Assembly (NCBI GenBank): GCA_031216915.1
Contig: JAUFNR010000012.1
Location: 496,001-560,000, forward strand
Reading direction: 5' to 3'
Source of the DNA: Pictodentalium vernedei
Lineage: Eukaryota; Mollusca; Scaphopoda; Dentaliida; Dentaliidae
Length of the DNA stretch: 64,000 nt
Shown: piece by piece, positions 24,811-38,098 of the stretch
How positions within the stretch are numbered: the first letter of the stretch is position 1
How the letters are laid out: each line of letters begins with the position of its first letter
The notes under the pieces: generated by a model
Database searches by the model: none
Seen by the model: only the letters and a program-made list of their open reading frames with translations
Told to the model about the DNA's origin: nothing
Translations under genes and position numbers: made by a program

Positions 24811-27105
24811 CAAAAGTCTTCCAGGATATTTAAATTGAAACGTTTAAACTATCCTAATGTGTTCAGGTAAATCTCTGGATGTGCATGAACATTTCGGAAT
24901 TTTGATTTTGCCCCCGGTGGTTCCAGTGGAACCACTTTTATCGTTAGAAAATCAGTTTTCATTGAAAGCCTCCTAGGGTATTCAATTCAAAACGTTTAAA
25001 CTATGCTTTGTGTTCGGGTAACATCTCTAGATGTGTATGAAGGAATCGGAATTTTGATTTTGCCCCCGGTGGTTCCAGTGGAACCACCTTTATCGTTAGA
25101 AAATCAGTTTTCATCGAATGTCTCATAGGGTATTTTATTCGAAATGTTTAACCTATGCTAATGTGTTCAGGTAACATCTCTAGATGTGCATGACGGTTTC
25201 GGAATTTTGATTTTGTCCCCTGGTGGTTCCAGTGGAACCACTTTTATCGTTAGAAAATCAGTTTTCATTGAAAGGCTCCTAGGGTATTCAATTTGAAACG
25301 TTTAAACTATGCTAATGTATTCAGGTAACATCTCTAGATGTGCATGACGGTTTCTGAATTTTGATTTTGTTCCCCGGTGGTTCCAGTGGAACCACTTTTA
25401 TCGTTAGAAAATTAGTTTTCATCGTAAGGCTCCTAGGGTATTTAATTTGAAACGTTTGAACTATGCTAATGTGTTGAGGTAACATCTCTAGATGAGCATG
25501 AAAGTTTCGCTATTTTGATTTTGTCCCCGGTGGTTCCAGTGGAACCACTTTTATTGTTAAAAAATCAGTTTTCATCAAAAGTCTTCCAGGATATTTAAAT
25601 TGAAACGTTTAAACTATCCTAATGTGTTCAGGTAAATCTCTGGATGTGCATGAACATTTCGGAATTTTGATTTTGCCCCCGGTGGTTCCAGTGGAACCAC
25701 TTTTATCGTTAGAAAATCAGTTTTCATTGAAAGCCTCCTAGGGTATTCAATTCAAAACGTTTAAACTATGCTTTGTGTTCGGGTAACATCTCTAGATGTG
25801 TATGAAGGAATCGGAATTTTGATTTTGCCCCCGGTGGTTCCAGTGGAACCACCTTTATCGTTAGAAAATCAGTTTTCATCGAATGTCTCATAGGGTATTT
25901 TATTCGAAATGTTTAACCTATGCTAATGTGTTCAGGTAACATCTCTAGATGTGCATGACGGTTTCGGAATTTTGATTTTGTCCCCTGGTGGTTCCAGTGG
26001 AACCACTTTTATCGTTAGAAAATCAGTTTTCATTGAAAGGCTCCTAGGGTATTCAATTTGAAACGTTTAAACTATGCTAATGTATTCAGGTAACATCTCT
26101 AGATGTGCATGACGGTTTCGGAATTTTGATTTTGTTCCCCAGTGGTTCCAGTGGAACCACTTTTATCGTTAGAAAATTAGTTTTCATCGTAAGGCTCCTA
26201 GGGTATTTAATTTGAAACGTTTGAACTATGCTAATGTGTTGAGGTAACATCTCTAGATGTGCATGAAAGTTTCGCTATTTTGATTTTGTCCCCGGTGGTT
26301 CCAGTGGAACCACTTTTATTGTTAAAAAATCAGTTTTCATCAAAAGTCTTCCAGGATATTTAAATTGAAACGTTTAAACTATCCTAATGTGTTCAGGTAA
26401 ATCTCTGGATGTGCATGAACATTTCGGAATTTTGATTTTGCCCCCGGTGGTTCCAGTGGAACCACTTTTATCGTCAGAAAATCAGTTTTCATTCAAAGCC
26501 TCCTAGGGTATTCAATTCAAAACGTTTAAACTATGCTTTGTGTTCGGGTAACATCTCTAGATGTGTATGAAGGAATCGGAATTTTGATTTTGCCCCCGGT
26601 GGTTCCAGTGGAACCACCTTTATCGTTAGAAAATCAGTTTTCATCGAATGTCTCATAGGGTATTTTATTCGAAATGTTTAACCTATGCTAATGTGTTCAG
26701 GTAACATCTCTAGATGTGCATGACGGTTTCGGAATTTTGATTTTGTCCCCCGGTGGTTCCAGTGGAACCACTTTTATCGTTAGAAAATCAGTTTTCATTG
26801 AAAGGCTCCTAGGGTATTCAATTTGAAACGTTTAAACTATGCTAATGTATTCAGGTAACATCTCTAGATGTGCATGACGGTTTCGGAATTTTGATTTTGT
26901 TCCCCGGTGGTTCCAGTGGAACCACTTTTATCGTTAGAAAATTAGTTTTCATCGTAAGGCTCCTAGGGTATTTAATTTGAAACGTTTGAACTATGCTAAT
27001 GTGTTGAGGTAACATCTCTAGATGTGCATGAAAGTTTCGCTATTTTGATTTTGTCCCCGGTGGTTCCAGTGGAACCACTTTTATAATTAGAAAATCAGTT
27101 TTCAT
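24811..27105. repeat. 765-bp five-monomer higher-order repeat, three tandem copies
   Basis: A distinctive monomer containing 'caaaagtcttccagg' and 'aacatttcgg' starts at 24811, 25576 and 26341, exactly 765 bp (5 x 153) apart. In each interval it is followed by the same four types: a 'gctttgtgttcggg' deletion type, a 'cgaatgtctcataggg' type, a 'tattcaggtaac...gacgg' type and a 'catcgtaaggctcc' type. Confidence 0.93.
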
Positions 27106-28938
27106 CGAAAGGCTCCTTTGGTATTCAATTCGAAATGTTTAAACTATGCTAATGTGTTCAGGTAACATCTCTAGATGTGCATGAAGGTTTCGGAATTTTG
27201 ATTTTGTCCCCGGTGGTTCCAGTGGAACCACTTTTATCGTTAGAAAATCAGTTTTCATTGAAAGCCTCCTAGGGTATTCAATTAGAAACGTTTAAACCAT
27301 TCTAATGTATTCATGTAACATCTCTAGATGTGCACGAAGGTTTCGGAATTTTGATTTTGCTCCCGGTGGTTCCAGTGGAACCACCTTTATCATTAGAAAA
27401 TCAGTTTTCATCGAAATGCTCCTAGAGTATTTATATCGAAACTTTTAAACTATCCTAATGTGTCCAGGTAACATCTCTAGATGTGTATGAATGTTTCGGA
27501 ATTTTGATTTTGTCCCCGGTGGTTCCAGTGGAACCACTTTTATTGTTAGAAAATCAGTTTTCATCGAAAGGCTCCTAGGGTATTCAATTCGAAATGTTTA
27601 AACTATGCTAATGTGTTCAGGTAACATCTCTAGATGTGCACGAAGGTTTCGGAATTTTGATTTTGCTCCTGGTGGTTCCAGTGGGACCACCTTTATCATT
27701 AGAAAATCAGTTTTCATCGAAAGGCTCCTAGGGTATTTAAATCGAAACTTTTAAACTATCCTAATGTGTTCAGGTAACATCTCTAGATGTGTACGAATGT
27801 TTCGGAATTTTGATTTTGTCCCCGGTGGTTCCAGTGGAACCACTTTTATTGTTAGAAAATCAGTTTTCATCGAAGGGCTCCTAGAGTATTCAATTCGAAA
27901 CGTTTAAACTATGCTAATGTGTTCAGGTAACATCTCTAGATGTGCATGAAGGTTTCGGAATTTTGATTTTGCCCCCTGAGGTTCCAGTGGAACCACTTTT
28001 ATCGTTAGAAAATCAGTTTTTATCAAAAGGCTCCTAGGGTATTTAATTTGAAACGTTTTAACTATGCTAATGTGTTCAGGTAACATCTCTAGATGTGCGT
28101 GAGTTTCGCTGTTTTGATTTTGCCCCTGGTGGTTCCAGTGGAACCGCTTTTATTGTTAAAAAATCAGTTTTTATCAAAAGGCTTCCAGGATATTTAAATT
28201 GAAACGTTTAAACTATCCTAATGTGTTCAGGTAAATATCTGGATGTGCATGAAGGTTTCGGAATTTTGATTTTGCCCCCGGTGGTTCCAGTGGAACCACT
28301 TTTATCGTTAGAAAATCAGTTTTCATTGAAAGGCTCCTAGGGTATTTAAATCGAAATGTTTAAACTATGCTAATGTGTTCAGGTAACATCTCTAGATGTG
28401 TATGAAGGTTTCAGAATTTTGATTTTGTCCCTGGTGGTTCCAGTGGAACCACTTTTATCGTTAGAAAATCAGTTTTCATTGAAAGCCTCCTAGGGTATTC
28501 AATCAGAAACGTTTAAACCATTCTAATGTGTTCAGGTAACATCTCTAGATGTGCATGAAGATTTCGGAATTTTGATTTTGCCCCCGGTGGTTCCAATGGA
28601 CCCACCTTTATCGTTAGATAATCAGTTTTCATCGAAAGGCTCCTAGAGTATTTAATTCGAAATGCTTAAACTATGCTAATGTGTTCAGGTAACATCTCTA
28701 GATGTGCATGAAGGTTTTGGAATTTTGATTTTGTCCCCGGTGGATCCAGTGGAACCACTTTTATCGTTAGAAAATCAGTTTTTATTGAAAGGCTCCTAGG
28801 GTATTCAATTTGAAATGTTTAAACTATGCTAATGTGTTCAGGTAACATCTCTAGATGTGCATGAAGGTTTCGGAATTTTGATTTTGTCCCCGGTGGTTCC
28901 AGTGGAACCACTTTTATTGTTAAAAAATCAGTTTTCAT

Positions 28939-30468
28939 CTAAAGTCTTCCAGGATATTTAAATTGAAACGTTTAAACTATCCTAATGTGTTCAGGTAAAT
29001 CTCTGGATGTGCATGAACATTTCGGAATTTTGATTTTGCCCCCGGTGGTTCCAGTGGAACCACTTTTATCGTTAGAAAATCAGTTTTCATTGAAAGCCTC
29101 CTAGGGTATTCAATTCAAAACGTTTAAACTATGCTTTGTGTTCGGGTAACATCTCTAGATGTGTATGAAGGAATCGGAATTTTGATTTTGCCCCCGGTGG
29201 TTCCAGTGGAACCACCTTTATCGTTAGAAAATCAGTTTTCATCGAATGTCTCATAGGGTATTTTATTCGAAATGTTTAACCTATGCTAATGTGTTCAGGT
29301 AACATCTCTAGATGTGCATGACGGTTTCGGAATTTTGATTTTGTCCCCTGGTGGTTCCAGTGGAACCACTTTTATCGTTAGAAAATCAGTTTTCATTGAA
29401 AGGCTCCTAGGGTATTCAATTTGAAACGTTCAAACTATGCTAATGTATTCAGGTAACATCTCTAGATGTGCATGACGGTTTCGGAATTTTGATTTTGTTC
29501 CCCGGTGGTTCCAGTGGAACCACTTTTATCGTTAGAAAATTAGTTTTCATCGTAAGGCTCCTAGGGTATTTAATTTGAAACGTTTGAACTATGCTAATGT
29601 GTTGAGGTAACATCTCTAGATGTGCATGAAAGTTTCGCTATTTTGATTTTGTCCCCGGTGGTTCCAGTGGAACCACTTTTATTGTTGAAAAATCAGTTTT
29701 CATCAAAAGTCTTCCAGGATATTTAAATTGAAACGTTTAAACTATCCTAATGTGTTCAGGTAAATCTCTGGATGTGCATGAACATTTCGGAATTTTGATT
29801 TTGTCCCCGGTGGTTCCAGTGGAACCACTTTTATCGTCAGAAAATCAGTTTTCATTGAAAGCCTCCTAGGGTATTCAATTCAAAACGTTTAAACTATGCT
29901 TTGTGTTCGGGTAACATCTCTAGATGTGTATGAAGGAATCGGAATTTTGATTTTGCCCCTGGTGGTTCCAGTGGAACCACCTTTATTGTTAGAAAATCAG
30001 TTTTCATCGAATGTCTCATAGGGTATTTTATTCGAAATGTTTAACCTATGCTAATGTGTTCAGGTAACATCTCTAGATGTGCATGACGGTTTCGGAATTT
30101 TGATTTTGTCCCCCGGTGGTTCCAGTGGAACCACTTTTATCGTTAGAAAATCAGTTTTCATTGAAAGGCAAGGCTCCTAGGGTATTCAATTTGAAACGTT
30201 TAAACTATGCTAATGTATTCAGGTAACATCTCTAGATGTGCATGACGGTTTCGGAATTTTGATTTTGTTCCCCGGTGGTTCCAGTGGAACCACTTTTATC
30301 GTTAGAAAATTAGTTTTCATCGTAAGGCTCCTAGGGTATTTAATTTGAAACGTTTGAACTATGCTAATGTGTTGAGGTAACATCTCTAGATGTGCATGAA
30401 AGTTTCGCTATTTTGATTTTGTCCCCGGTGGTTCCAGTGGAACCACTTTTATAATTAGAAAATCAGTT
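28939..30468. repeat. 765-bp higher-order repeat, two further copies
   Basis: The same five-monomer order starts at 28939 and 29704. The array then leaves the repeat through the same 'ggctcctttggt' monomer (30481) that follows the first cluster (27113). The whole cluster therefore appears duplicated at a ~3.37-kb offset. The second copy has a 6-nt insertion near 30170 (ggcaaggctcc). Confidence 0.88.
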
Positions 30469-31232
30469 TTTATCGAAAGGCTCCTTTGGTATTCAATTCG
30501 AAATGTTTAAACTATGCTAATGTGTTCAGGTAACATCTCTAGATGTGCATGAAGGTTTCGGAATTTTGATTTTGTCCCCGGTGGTTCCAGTGGAACCACT
30601 TTTATCGTTAGAAAATCAGTTTTCATTGAAAGCCTCCTAGGGTATTCAATTAGAATTGTTTAAACCATTCTAATGTATTCATGTAACATCTCTAGATGTG
30701 CACGAAGGTTTCGGAATTTTGATTTTGCTCCCGGTGGTTCCAGTGGAACCACCTTTATCATTAGAAAATCAGTTTTCATCGAAATGCTCCTAGAGTATTT
30801 ATATCGAAACTTTTAAACTATCCTAATGTGTCCAGGTAACATCTCTAGATGTGTATGAATGTTTCGGAATTTTGATTTTGTCCCCGGTGGTTCCAGTGGA
30901 ACCACTTTTATTGTTAGAAAATCAGTTTTCATCGAAAGGCTCCTAGGGTATTCAATTCGAAACGTTTAAACTATGCTAATGTGTTCAGGTAACATCTCTA
31001 GATGTGCATGAAAGTTTCGGAATTTTGATTTTGCCCCCTGTGGTTCCAGTGGAACCACTTTTATCGTTAGAAAATCAGTTTTTATCGAAAGGCTCCTAGG
31101 GTATATAATTTGAAACGTTTAATCTATGCTAATGTGTTCAGGTAACATCTCTAGATGTGCATGAATGTTTCGGAATTTTGATTTTGTCCCCGGTGGTTCC
31201 AATGAAACCACTTTTATTGTTAGAAAATCAGT

Positions 31233-31435
31233 ATTTTTATACTGTACCAATGACCCAGACTTAGCTGGTGCTAACTCTAACAAAACCAGGGCCAAACACA
31301 AATTTTGCCCCTCAATCCCCAAAATTTGCATCCAAAACAAAAAGAAATCATGTCCTAAAGGACCTCCATACTACGCCTCTACTGCGCATGCGCAGTGACG
31401 CAGACGTCCCGAAATTGGCCCCAATTATCATTCTC
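31233..31435 (+). repeat. DIRS copy 2 left inverted terminal repeat
   Basis: Inverse of about 38099-38294. It shares GACTTAGCTGGTGC and a CTAACAAAACCAGGG segment with its own right end, where copy 1 reads differently. It is more complete than in copy 1. Confidence 0.92.
31381..31396. promoter_or_regulatory. NRF-1-like palindrome, left repeat of copy 2
   Basis: ACTGCGCATGCGCAGT, identical to 38136-38151 and to 20511-20526. It lies about 940 bp upstream of gag, a plausible promoter position. Assignment is by motif only. Confidence 0.5.
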
Positions 31436-32318
31436 TGTTTGGCCCTTCATCAGTCAACATCTCACTGATCTTTGTGCTTGTAAATCTCAGTTTAAAGGAT
31501 GCCAGACACGTAATTCTTGGAGAAAATGTGATTCTAAGGAGGATAGAAGGAGGAGAGGAAAAAGAAGTGACAAAAAATAATTAGGGCTGTACTTAAAATT
31601 TTTTGATGAAATTATGTTAAGTTGCCTATTTTCGAGGCATGGGCCTCTTGTTGTCATTCTTGCTAATTGTTGCACTGCTTATTCAGTGTTTCCTCTCCCC
31701 TAGCCTTCTAAAGTCCCCCCTTGCATTTCTCCCATGCTTTTGGCATATTTTTGAGAAATTTCATTTCTAAAATTTCCTGGGAGAGTTGCTTGGTTACAGA
31801 ATGTTTTCTGTTATTTTCCCCATAGTTACGTTTTCACCCATGGGTGTATAACGTTTGTGTTCTGCATCTTCCATCTGATGTTCTACAGATTCTCCCCTGG
31901 GAGTCTCTGTTTTGCATCAGATAGAGTGTAATTGATGACTGATTCCGGGCCAGTTTTTTCAGTGCCTGGAGTCATGTTTTCTGGTGTTTTTACACTGTTT
32001 GTTTTCATTGGCAACAGCCTTTTTTGAGGGGGCTGTTTGCCTTTGCTGTAGTTTATCTCACTATAAGATACATTTGTATTATCCGAAAGTGTCTCATTAA
32101 TTATTTAATATAATTTTAAAATTTTTGACCACACTTTGCCATCGGATCCATCGGGGCTCAACGTTACTTTTCAGCAACTTGGGCTTCGCTGAAAAAATAT
32201 TTTTTCAAAATTATTTTGTTTTGCAATTGTTTTTTCATTTATTAATGGATCATGTTATTATGTATCTTTGTGTCAGGGGTTTTTGCGAGTAACTAGGACT
32301 TATTGTTGTTCTTTCACA
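31436..32318 (+). other. DIRS copy 2 leader
   Basis: Non-coding sequence between the left repeat and gag. Its second half aligns with the leader of copy 1, and its first half is the part missing there. No gene seen. Confidence 0.7.
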
Positions 32319-34420
32319 ATGAAGGGACGTTGTTCAAATTGTAATAGGAAGAAATCTTCCTCTGACTTTCATGATCATTGTATTAATTGTAGTCAGTGTT
32401 CTCGCATTAATCCCTGTCCTATATGTGAACATTGGGATGAGAAACATTGGAAACGTGTGTCACGATATGTTGTTTCTGGAGAAAGAGCGATTCCGGCTCT
32501 TTCTCCGCAAGGTCACTCTACTCTCTCAGTTTCTATTTCAGAGGAACCAGAACAGGGTGATGTTTCCATGTTATCTTCTTCAAGTGTGCGTCCGTCGTCA
32601 CAAATGAATTCAGAGCTAGCGGCAAAAGTGCTCATGGAGATTAGACAAATGTCATCCGCTAGCTCGCCCGGTGTAGCGTCCATTCACCGAATGGTTCGGC
32701 AGCCGGGTTCGTCCGATGCGGTCCAAAAGGAAATGTTGGGTGATGCGAGCACTATAAACATAATAGATGCACACCCAGTGACGGCGGATAGTAAGCGAGA
32801 ACGGAGGAAGCCTTTGAGTCCGGTTCCTAGCTCGTCCAGGTCCAGCCGGGCCACGAGCGAGAGAGGCCCCTCTCTCGTATAACAACATCTGGGACCAGAT
32901 GTTGTGGTACAAAATGTGTCTTTAGCGGAGCATACGTCCGTCGCTCGGGACGCTCCGTTGTATAAGCAGTCCGCAGAGACTGTTAAGGCTTCCTCTTCTC
33001 GTCAGCGCACACGACCGCACCTTGGCTGCGTGACCGCCGATATATTACCAGCTTCGCCGATCAAGGATTCTTCGGCGACCAGGTCACACCATCCGGCAGC
33101 CAGGGATTCGAGACCGATGGACTCCGGACGTTCGCATAGGAAAAGTATGCGGGAGCCATCTGATGCGGAGCTGCCCTCGGCGAAGCAGCGAAAGACTGCG
33201 CCTCCGCAGGTCTCGACGCCGGACATTCTTGTGCAGATAGCACAGCTTATCGCAGCATCCCAGCAACCGACAGAAACGGTGTCGGATCGAGAATTATCCG
33301 ACGGCGCTGGGTCGGTACGCTCCGCCGAAGCAGCGGGGGCGGACGACCGGGAACATCATGAGGTCCGACCGGATGGTGAAAGGGATACGGATGACTTGGA
33401 GCTATCCCTTTCGGAACAACATAAAGCTGCCGTGGACTTCATCCGGCACTTTCTCCCTCAAGTTGTTCCGTCGGGCCAGACTGCTGCGCTTCCGGACAAG
33501 AGAATTATAGCGTCATTGGACTCTGAATTTTTTGAGCGGTTCAGGGACATCGCTCCCGAGTTTCCGTCGCAGTCCAATAATGTTGCAAGAACATTTGAAT
33601 TATTGAACGGCGCTATATTTAAACTTGCTTCCAGGACGGGGAAAGCAGGTTTCTTGTCCGCTAATACTCTTAACCTGCCTTTCATTAATGCAAGGAATAA
33701 ATTCGATACGGCAGGACAGGGTATACCGAGAGTTCCTCTGCGTATGGACGACGAGGCGGAAGACTTAGAGCTATCATTACCGTCGTCAGCGTCTATTCCA
33801 ACCGCGGTGTTGGAAACAGCTATTGCATCTAACAGAGCAATTTAGATGCCTTATCTTACGCAGATCACCTTACTAAGGCGTTATCACTGCGCCTTCAGGG
33901 GAAAGAGTTTCAGGATATACAATCCTCTTTAAGACTTCTTTCAAGGGCAGTAGCTTATTCCACGTGTAACTCCGCCATTTCAGTGGCAAATCTGGAGTTG
34001 GTTAGATGTGACGCAGCCCTAGCTACATCCACATTAGTGGATTCTAAGGTGAAGAACTCTCTTAGAGTCGCTTCGGTCTCAGGAGAACTTCTCTTTGACG
34101 GCAAGCTTTCCGCTATTTATGATAAAATTACAAAGAAAGCTAAGGATTCTCTGTTGTTCAAATCTGCTCCTAAGAAGTCGGATACAGCAGACACGAATAA
34201 GATAGGCACTTCTGGGTCTAATGCGCCCAAGAGAGGTTCCTATAGAGGTTCCGGTGCGTCCTCTTGGTCTTATTCGAGAGACCGTCAGGATAGCGACTCT
34301 CGTTCGGGACGTCCTTCAGGCCGGGACAATCGGTCGGACGCCCCGAGGTCGACGGGGCGAGGTGCGGGTCGTGGAAGACGTGGTTTCTCCTACCGCAGGC
34401 CTCGCAGGTCCAGGAGGTGA
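32319..34420 (+). pseudogene. DIRS copy 2 gag-like protein, one stop and one frameshift
   Basis: Same architecture as copy 1: N-terminal Cys/His cluster (CSNC, HDHCINCSQC, CPIC), Ser-rich middle, conserved SEQHKAAVDFIRHFLPQVVP block and Arg/Gly/Ser-rich basic tail. A stop at about 32880 replaces a Gln codon (copy 1 reads CAG). One base is lost near 33838 (agcaattt against agccagttt in copy 1), pushing the remainder into another frame that runs open to the proper stop at 34418. Where copy 1 has stops, this copy has sense codons, so the two copies decayed independently. The RT frame overlaps the 3' end in +1. Confidence 0.86.
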
Positions 34421-36379
34421 TGGCTTAAACCTCTATCGCGTTCCGGTTGGCGGAAGGTTGTCGAGCTTTTCACAAGAATGGGCGTCGATTATGGACGACC
34501 CTTGGGTGAGAGGAGTGACTTCGGAAGGTCTAAAGATATCCTTCAAACGAAAGCCTCCATTAACTCGAAGTCCAAAGTGGACTCATCTTCCGTCAAATCC
34601 GCAGAAAAGAGACGCTCTGTTATCAGAGGTGCAGTCTCTTTTAATGAAGAACGCGGTAGAGGTCGTAGAAAACCAGGAATCTCCGGGATTCTACAGCCAT
34701 CTGTTTCTGGTTCCGAAACCAGGCGGCTCGTTCCGTCCAGTCATAGATTTGAGCTCCGAAGTTTTATATGGAGACGATTCGATCGGTCAGAGCGAGTATT
34801 CGGGTGAACGATTATGCAACGAGCATAGATCTCAAAGATGCGTACTTTCACGTCATGGTACATCCGACATTCCGAAAGTATCTACGCTTCGCAGTCCTAG
34901 GAGTGGTGTATCAATTCCGGGCGATGTGCTTCGGATTGAATCTGGGCTTTCACTCTGGTAATGAACTCGGTAATGATCTACTTCCGAGCTCATTCGTCTG
35001 CGGTAACGTCGGCCTACCTGGACGACATTCTTCAGAGGTACGGCAACGAGTTAACGCTTCAGAACGATGTTCAGAATCTTCTTCTATTGCTCCGACGTCT
35101 CGGTTTTATAGTAAACGAGGAGAAGTCGGATCTGGTGCCGTCCAAGTCATTCACTCATCTGGGAATGAGCTTCGAGATGCACAACAATCTCGTTCGTCTG
35201 CCATTAACCAGAGCGAAATTAGTCAGTTGTTACGCTCGCTATTGTCTGCACGCAGACAAAGTCACGGCGAGAGAATTTATGAGACTGATGGGTCTGTGCG
35301 GAGCCTCCGCGGATCTCAATCCGATGGGGCGGTTACGCACACGTCCTCTTCAAATTTTCCTGACTCAGAATTGGAGTGTGAAAATTCATTCGCTCGATGT
35401 AGACGTTCTCTTGTCAGATCAAGTGAAAGAAGAGATTCAGACTTGGGCAAACATTCAGTGGTTAACTCAGGGAGTTCCACTGCAGTTGCCGGATCCGAGT
35501 TTTACCGTTATGACGGATGCCAGTCAAACAGGTTGGGGTGCATCATTAATCCCAACGGATTCGAGATGCCAGGGTCTTTGGGATCCACAATTCCTGTGCA
35601 AGCACATAAACATCAAGGAAATGATGTCAATTTGGCTTGCGTTACGTCACTGGATGGACATTATTCACGATGCTCATGTCCAAATCCTATCCGACAATAC
35701 GACAGTAGTGGCGTATATACGGAATCAGGGAGGCACTCATTCAGTTCCGTTGTTCAATCTAACGGAAAGAATCCTTCTGTTTGCGTTAGAACATCACGTT
35801 CTTCTTTCGGTCCGTCACATACCGGGTCGTCTGAATGTGCTAGCAGACTCCCTTTCACGAAAGGGTCGCTTGTTGCCGTCGGATTGGACTCTCAACAAAC
35901 AAGTATTCAATCAGATTTGCTACCAATGGGAACGGCCAATGATAGACTTATTTGCGACACATCTCAACAATCAGTTGCAGACGTATGTGTCTCCGTGTCC
36001 GGATCCAAGAGCATTTGCAGTAGACGCTCTGTCGATCCCTTGGGACGGAATGATAGGATATGCGTATCCTCCAGCGCCGTTAATTCAACAAGTATTGCTA
36101 AAGATAAAACAATCTCAATGCAAGATTCTGTTGGTAGCATCTCTGTCGCCACAGAGACCATGGATAAATCTACTCAGGTGTCTGTTGTGGGACCTACCGC
36201 GGAAGCTTCCTCCACGGGAGGATCTTCTTTCGCAGGGGAAATCGCGCCAGCTCCATCACAACCCACAAGATCTCAACCTTCACGTTTTTCCGTTGTGCGG
36301 TCCTTCTTGCATGGCAAGCACTTTACAGGACGAGCAGTGGACGCGATTTCTAACTGTAGGAGGACCTCCTCTTCGCTAA
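34221..36379 (+). pseudogene. DIRS copy 2 reverse transcriptase/RNase H with two deletions
   Basis: Recognisable in three frames. The first has GFYSHLFLVPKPGG and FRPVIDLS. The second has SIDLKDAYFHV and FRAMCFGLNL. The third runs from MNSVMIYFRAHSS through YLDD, the RNase H residues (TDAS, KEMMSIWLALRHW, SDNTTVVAYI, NVLADSLSR) and the IDLFATHLNNQ region to 36379. Relative to copy 1 it lacks 23 bp after 34755, flanked by a GCT microhomology, and 8 bp after 34943. RT and RNase H are in the same frame here, unlike copy 1, which shows the ancestral arrangement. Confidence 0.92.
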
Positions 36380-37335
36380 ACTATGCGGCTAAGTGGAAGG
36401 TTTTTCGTCGTTGGTGTAGGGATCATTCTGTAGATATATTCGATTCCTCTATACCAGACATTGCAAACTTTCTAGTATACTTGTTTGACGAAATCAAACT
36501 GCAGCCTGTTACTATAAAGGGTTATAGATCTATGTTATCTGATACCTATGCACATCATGATAGTTTACAAATTGGATCTAATGTCTCTTTATCGAAGTTG
36601 GTTAGAAACTTTTCGATAAATAGACCCAGAACTCTTAGATTAATTCCTAAGTGGAATTTAGCTTGGGTTCTTCTTAAATTGAAGGAAAAGCCATTTGAAC
36701 CTCTTGGGACAGTAGATTTCAAATTCTTATCTTATAAGACAGCTTTTCTCTTAGCTTTCTCTTCTGCTAGAAGAGTCAGTGAGCTTCATGCGCTATCGGT
36801 GGATGATTCTCATTATCGTAGTGTTGGGAATACTATCACCTTCACTACTAACGTGGGTTTTTTAGCTATGAATCAGGCTCCTAATAAATATCCGGAACCT
36901 TTTGTTATTAAGGCTCTTCCGTCTTCAGACGGGCGTAGGCCTTTACTCTGTCCTGTTAGAGCATTACGTATCTATAAACAGAGATCTCAGTTTATCAGAA
37001 AGGGACGGAAACGTTTCTTTCTGTCTTTGATGCCTAATAGAAAGGATATTTCAGTCCATTCTATTGCTAGATGGATTCAGTTAACTATCCGTACTGCTTA
37101 TGAAGATATATCTTCTTCTCAGCAGTCTGTGCTTAAGATTTCTGCTCATGAAGTAAGAGCTCTTTCTACTTCCTGGGCTTATGCTAATAGTGTTGCTATT
37201 ACAGATTTAATGAAGGCTGCTTATTGGTCTCAGCCATCCACATTTACAAATTTTTATCTCAGAAATATTGAGTCCATTTCTGGAGACCTGCATTGTTTAG
37301 GTCTGTTATCTGTTGCTCAGAATGTCGTCCACTAA
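36298..37335 (+). CDS. DIRS copy 2 tyrosine recombinase (open frame)
   Basis: About 345 residues, nearly identical to copy 1. LNYAAKWKVFRRWCRDH is at the N side, the first Arg is in SSARRVSELHAL, the HxxR box is in SAHEVRALSTSWAYANS, and the probable nucleophile Tyr is in FTNFYLRN. It overlaps the RT/RNase H frame by about 80 bp and is in the frame one base behind it, the normal DIRS arrangement. The start is approximate. Differences from copy 1 are mostly third-position or conservative, such as I to V or D to E. This is compatible with past selection on this protein in the source elements, although only two copies can be compared. Confidence 0.88.
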   Translation, partial: RSFLHGKHFTGRAVDAISNCRRTSSSLNYAAKWKVFRRWCRDHSVDIFDSSIPDIANFLVYLFDEIKLQPVTIKGYRSMLSDTYAHHDSLQIGSNVSLSKLVRNFSINRPRTLRLIPKWNLAWVLLKLKEKPFEPLGTVDFKFLSYKTAFLLAFSSARRVSELHALSVDDSHYRSVGNTITFTTNVGFLAMNQAPNKYPEPFVIKALPSSDGRRPLLCPVRALRIYKQRSQFIRKGRKRFFLSLMPNRKDISVHSIARWIQLTIRTAYEDISSSQQSVLKISAHEVRALSTSWAYANSVAITDLMKAAYWSQPSTFTNFYLRNIESISGDLHCLGLLSVAQNVVH

Positions 37336-37933
37336 ACAGTTGCAACTATAGTTATGCAGGCTTTCTGTTCCGGCAGTGACTCCGTCCGGCTGCCCTCTTC
37401 GCTCTGGGCTATTTGACCCAGGGCAAGGGGAAGGGGGGGGAGGGGGGGTGTTCCCTTAGGTCACCTGCTTTATAGTGAAAAGCAAGGGAATGCCTCCTCC
37501 AAGTCAGTATTTCTGAGTCGCTTCCGGGATGGTTTTAAAGTGTAATATTAATGTTTAAATTCATTCATGTCTTATTTTTAAAGTGTAGCTCGGTGTGAAG
37601 CATTTGTATATGTCAAGTGTCAAACGGGCTTTAATATACAATACTCGGACACTTTTAAATGACTATAAAGAGTCTCAATTCTCTGGACTACTTTATTTAT
37701 TGGCTTGCTTTAAAAATAATTAGTATAAGGGTTATACTGGATGTTAATAGAGAACATGAATGTTATTGTGCTCAATTATTAAGGGTAGTGTATCTTTCTA
37801 ATTTAATATTAAATAAGAAAGATACATGTAAAGCCTAATACTCCTTTTCTCCTTAAGGGGTTACCTCTTTACTATATAGTTGAGCTTATTGGATTTTCCT
37901 CTATGTCCTAGGCCCTCCAGCCTGTTTACTATT
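37336..37933 (+). other. DIRS copy 2 3' non-coding region
   Basis: Aligns to 19709-20308 of copy 1 and includes a G-rich run near 37429-37448. No gene seen. Confidence 0.75.
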
Positions 37934-38023
37934 CAGCTAAGTCTGGGTCATTGGTACAGTATAAAAATGTTAAAAAATTTATAGTAATTTATATATTTTT
38001 TTATACTTACCAATGACCCAGAC
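37934..38023. repeat. DIRS copy 2 internal complementary region
   Basis: A joined reverse complement of both element tips. It carries CAGCTAAGTC, matching this element's own ends; copy 1 has CAGCTATGTC in its region and its own ends. The inner palindrome is the same as in copy 1. Confidence 0.9.
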
Positions 38024-38098
38024 GGGGATGGCCCTCCTTGGAGTTGGGAACTCTTGCCTCCCCACTGAGTACATAGCGCTGACCAGGCACTGCCAGTA

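Larger units (their letters stand above)
20705..31232. repeat. 153-bp satellite array, segment 3
   Basis: About 69 monomers between the two DIRS elements. It includes clear higher-order repeats (listed separately) and shorter deletion monomers, such as one type reading 'atgctttgtgttcggg' that has lost a few bases from 'gctaatgtgttc'. Blocks at 24082 and 27904 are near-identical at a 3822-bp spacing, close to 25 monomers. Confidence 0.97.
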